This document shows positions 7,517 through 7,663 of a stretch of DNA of 7,663 bases, one piece after another (within the stretch, counting starts at the first letter, position 1; the number at the start of each line of letters is the position of its first letter). The translations under genes and the position numbers were made by a program. Source of the DNA: Tannerella sp. (GTDB taxonomy: Bacteria; Bacteroidota; Bacteroidia; Bacteroidales; Tannerellaceae); contig JAITPH010000033.1 in NCBI GenBank assembly GCA_031289515.1, forward strand, positions 1-7,663, written 5' to 3'. The notes under the pieces were generated by a model. It was not told the DNA's origin. It did no database searches and saw only the letters and a list, made by a program, of their open reading frames with translations.

Positions 7517-7548
7517 TTCACGGTACGCTGTTCTTTTTTCACGGTACG
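7517..7548. promoter_or_regulatory. Putative operator: two identical 11-bp direct repeats at 21-bp spacing
   Basis: TTCACGGTACG occurs at 7517-7527 and again, unchanged, at 7538-7548 on the plus strand (CGTACCGTGAA on the minus strand). Start-to-start spacing is 21 bp, two turns of B-DNA, so both copies face the same side of the helix. They lie 57 bp upstream of the preferred start codon of the operon in an otherwise AT-rich intergenic stretch. Paired direct half-sites at this spacing are typical for AraC-type DNA-binding domains, which also end the hybrid two-component sensors that control many SusCD loci. The regulator is not in the window, so its identity is inference. Confidence 0.6.
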
Positions 7549-7583
7549 ATATGATGAAACCTTTCTATTCGTCAATGTCGCTG

Positions 7584-7591
7584 CAAAAATA
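7584..7591 (-). promoter_or_regulatory. Candidate Bacteroidota -7 promoter element (TATTTTTG)
   Basis: The minus strand reads TATTTTTG, an exact match to the Bacteroidota -7 consensus TAnnTTTG. No convincing TTTG-type -33 box is found 19-21 bp upstream. If used, transcription would start near 7577, giving a leader of about 115 nt to the preferred ATG with both 11-bp repeats inside it. In a region this AT-rich the match could be chance. Confidence 0.35.
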
Positions 7592-7608
7592 AGGGAGGGG
7601 GTATAATA

Positions 7609-7632
7609 AAACGATTAAAGAAACGCTTAAAG
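7609..7632. repeat. Tandem 12-bp repeat upstream of the operon promoter region
   Basis: AAACGATTAAAG (7609-7620) is followed directly by AAACGCTTAAAG (7621-7632), 11 of 12 bases identical. The second copy also forms part of a small palindrome (CGCTT-A-AAGCG, 7624-7634). It could be an upstream regulator or polymerase-binding region, or a slippage duplication. Confidence 0.45.
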
Positions 7633-7638
7633 CGAAAA

Positions 7639-7652
7639 AAATATTAATATTT
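7639..7652. repeat. 14-bp perfect AT-only palindrome (AAATATTAATATTT)
   Basis: A perfect palindrome centred between 7645 and 7646, close to the right edge of the window. AT-only palindromes arise readily in AT-rich spacers, so a binding site is possible but unproven. The upstream neighbour gene is outside the window. Confidence 0.3.
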
Positions 7653-7663
7653 CTGCAAAAAAA

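Noticed and set aside
7315..7575. 86-codon minus-strand frame covering the upstream region, with a repeated RTVKK peptide
   Set aside because: The peptide repeat is simply the translated 11-bp DNA direct repeats. The frame overlaps the first gene out of register and shows no coding features.
7624..7634. CGCTT-A-AAGCG hairpin as a terminator of an upstream gene
   Set aside because: The stem is at most 4-5 bp with a minimal loop, too weak for an intrinsic terminator. It is explained by overlap with the tandem 12-mer.

Overview
This window looks like part of a polysaccharide utilisation-type (SusC/SusD) locus from a member of the Bacteroidota, most likely Bacteroidales. The support is an adjacent SusC-family TonB-dependent transporter and SusD-family lipoprotein, signal-peptidase-II lipoproteins with acidic residues just after the lipid cysteine, A/T-rich leaders without Shine-Dalgarno sites, and moderate-GC genes separated by very AT-rich gaps. 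The genus cannot be named from this sequence.

All five genes lie on the minus strand and read from high to low coordinates. About 200 bp at the right edge (7461-7663) hold the putative control region, with a candidate -7 element, a tandem 12-bp repeat and two 11-bp direct repeats spaced exactly 21 bp apart. The genes then follow: (1) a lipoprotein with fibronectin-III-like repeats and a C-terminal CBM6-like module; (2) the SusC-like transporter; (3) the SusD-like glycan-binding lipoprotein; (4) a 120-aa single-domain DUF5018-like lipoprotein; (5) a 279-aa lipoprotein of unknown family. Gaps are 3, 10, 14 and 13 bp, every gene ends in TAA, and no internal terminator is visible, so one operon is likely. 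The last 160 bp (1-160) hold a pair of short palindromic repeats and a long imperfect hairpin followed by a T-tract on the minus strand, which I read as the operon terminator built from a dispersed repeat element.

Functionally, genes 2 and 3 should form the outer-membrane bin-and-lid importer. Genes 1, 4 and 5 are probably surface lipoproteins that capture ligand or support the complex. No glycoside hydrolase, lyase, esterase, sulfatase, peptidase, sensor or sigma/anti-sigma gene is in the window, so the substrate cannot be assigned. The most useful leads are the 21-bp-spaced direct repeats, the placing of the CBM6 lipoprotein ahead of susC, and the two poorly characterised lipoproteins at the end of the operon. 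I see no clearly new class of system here.
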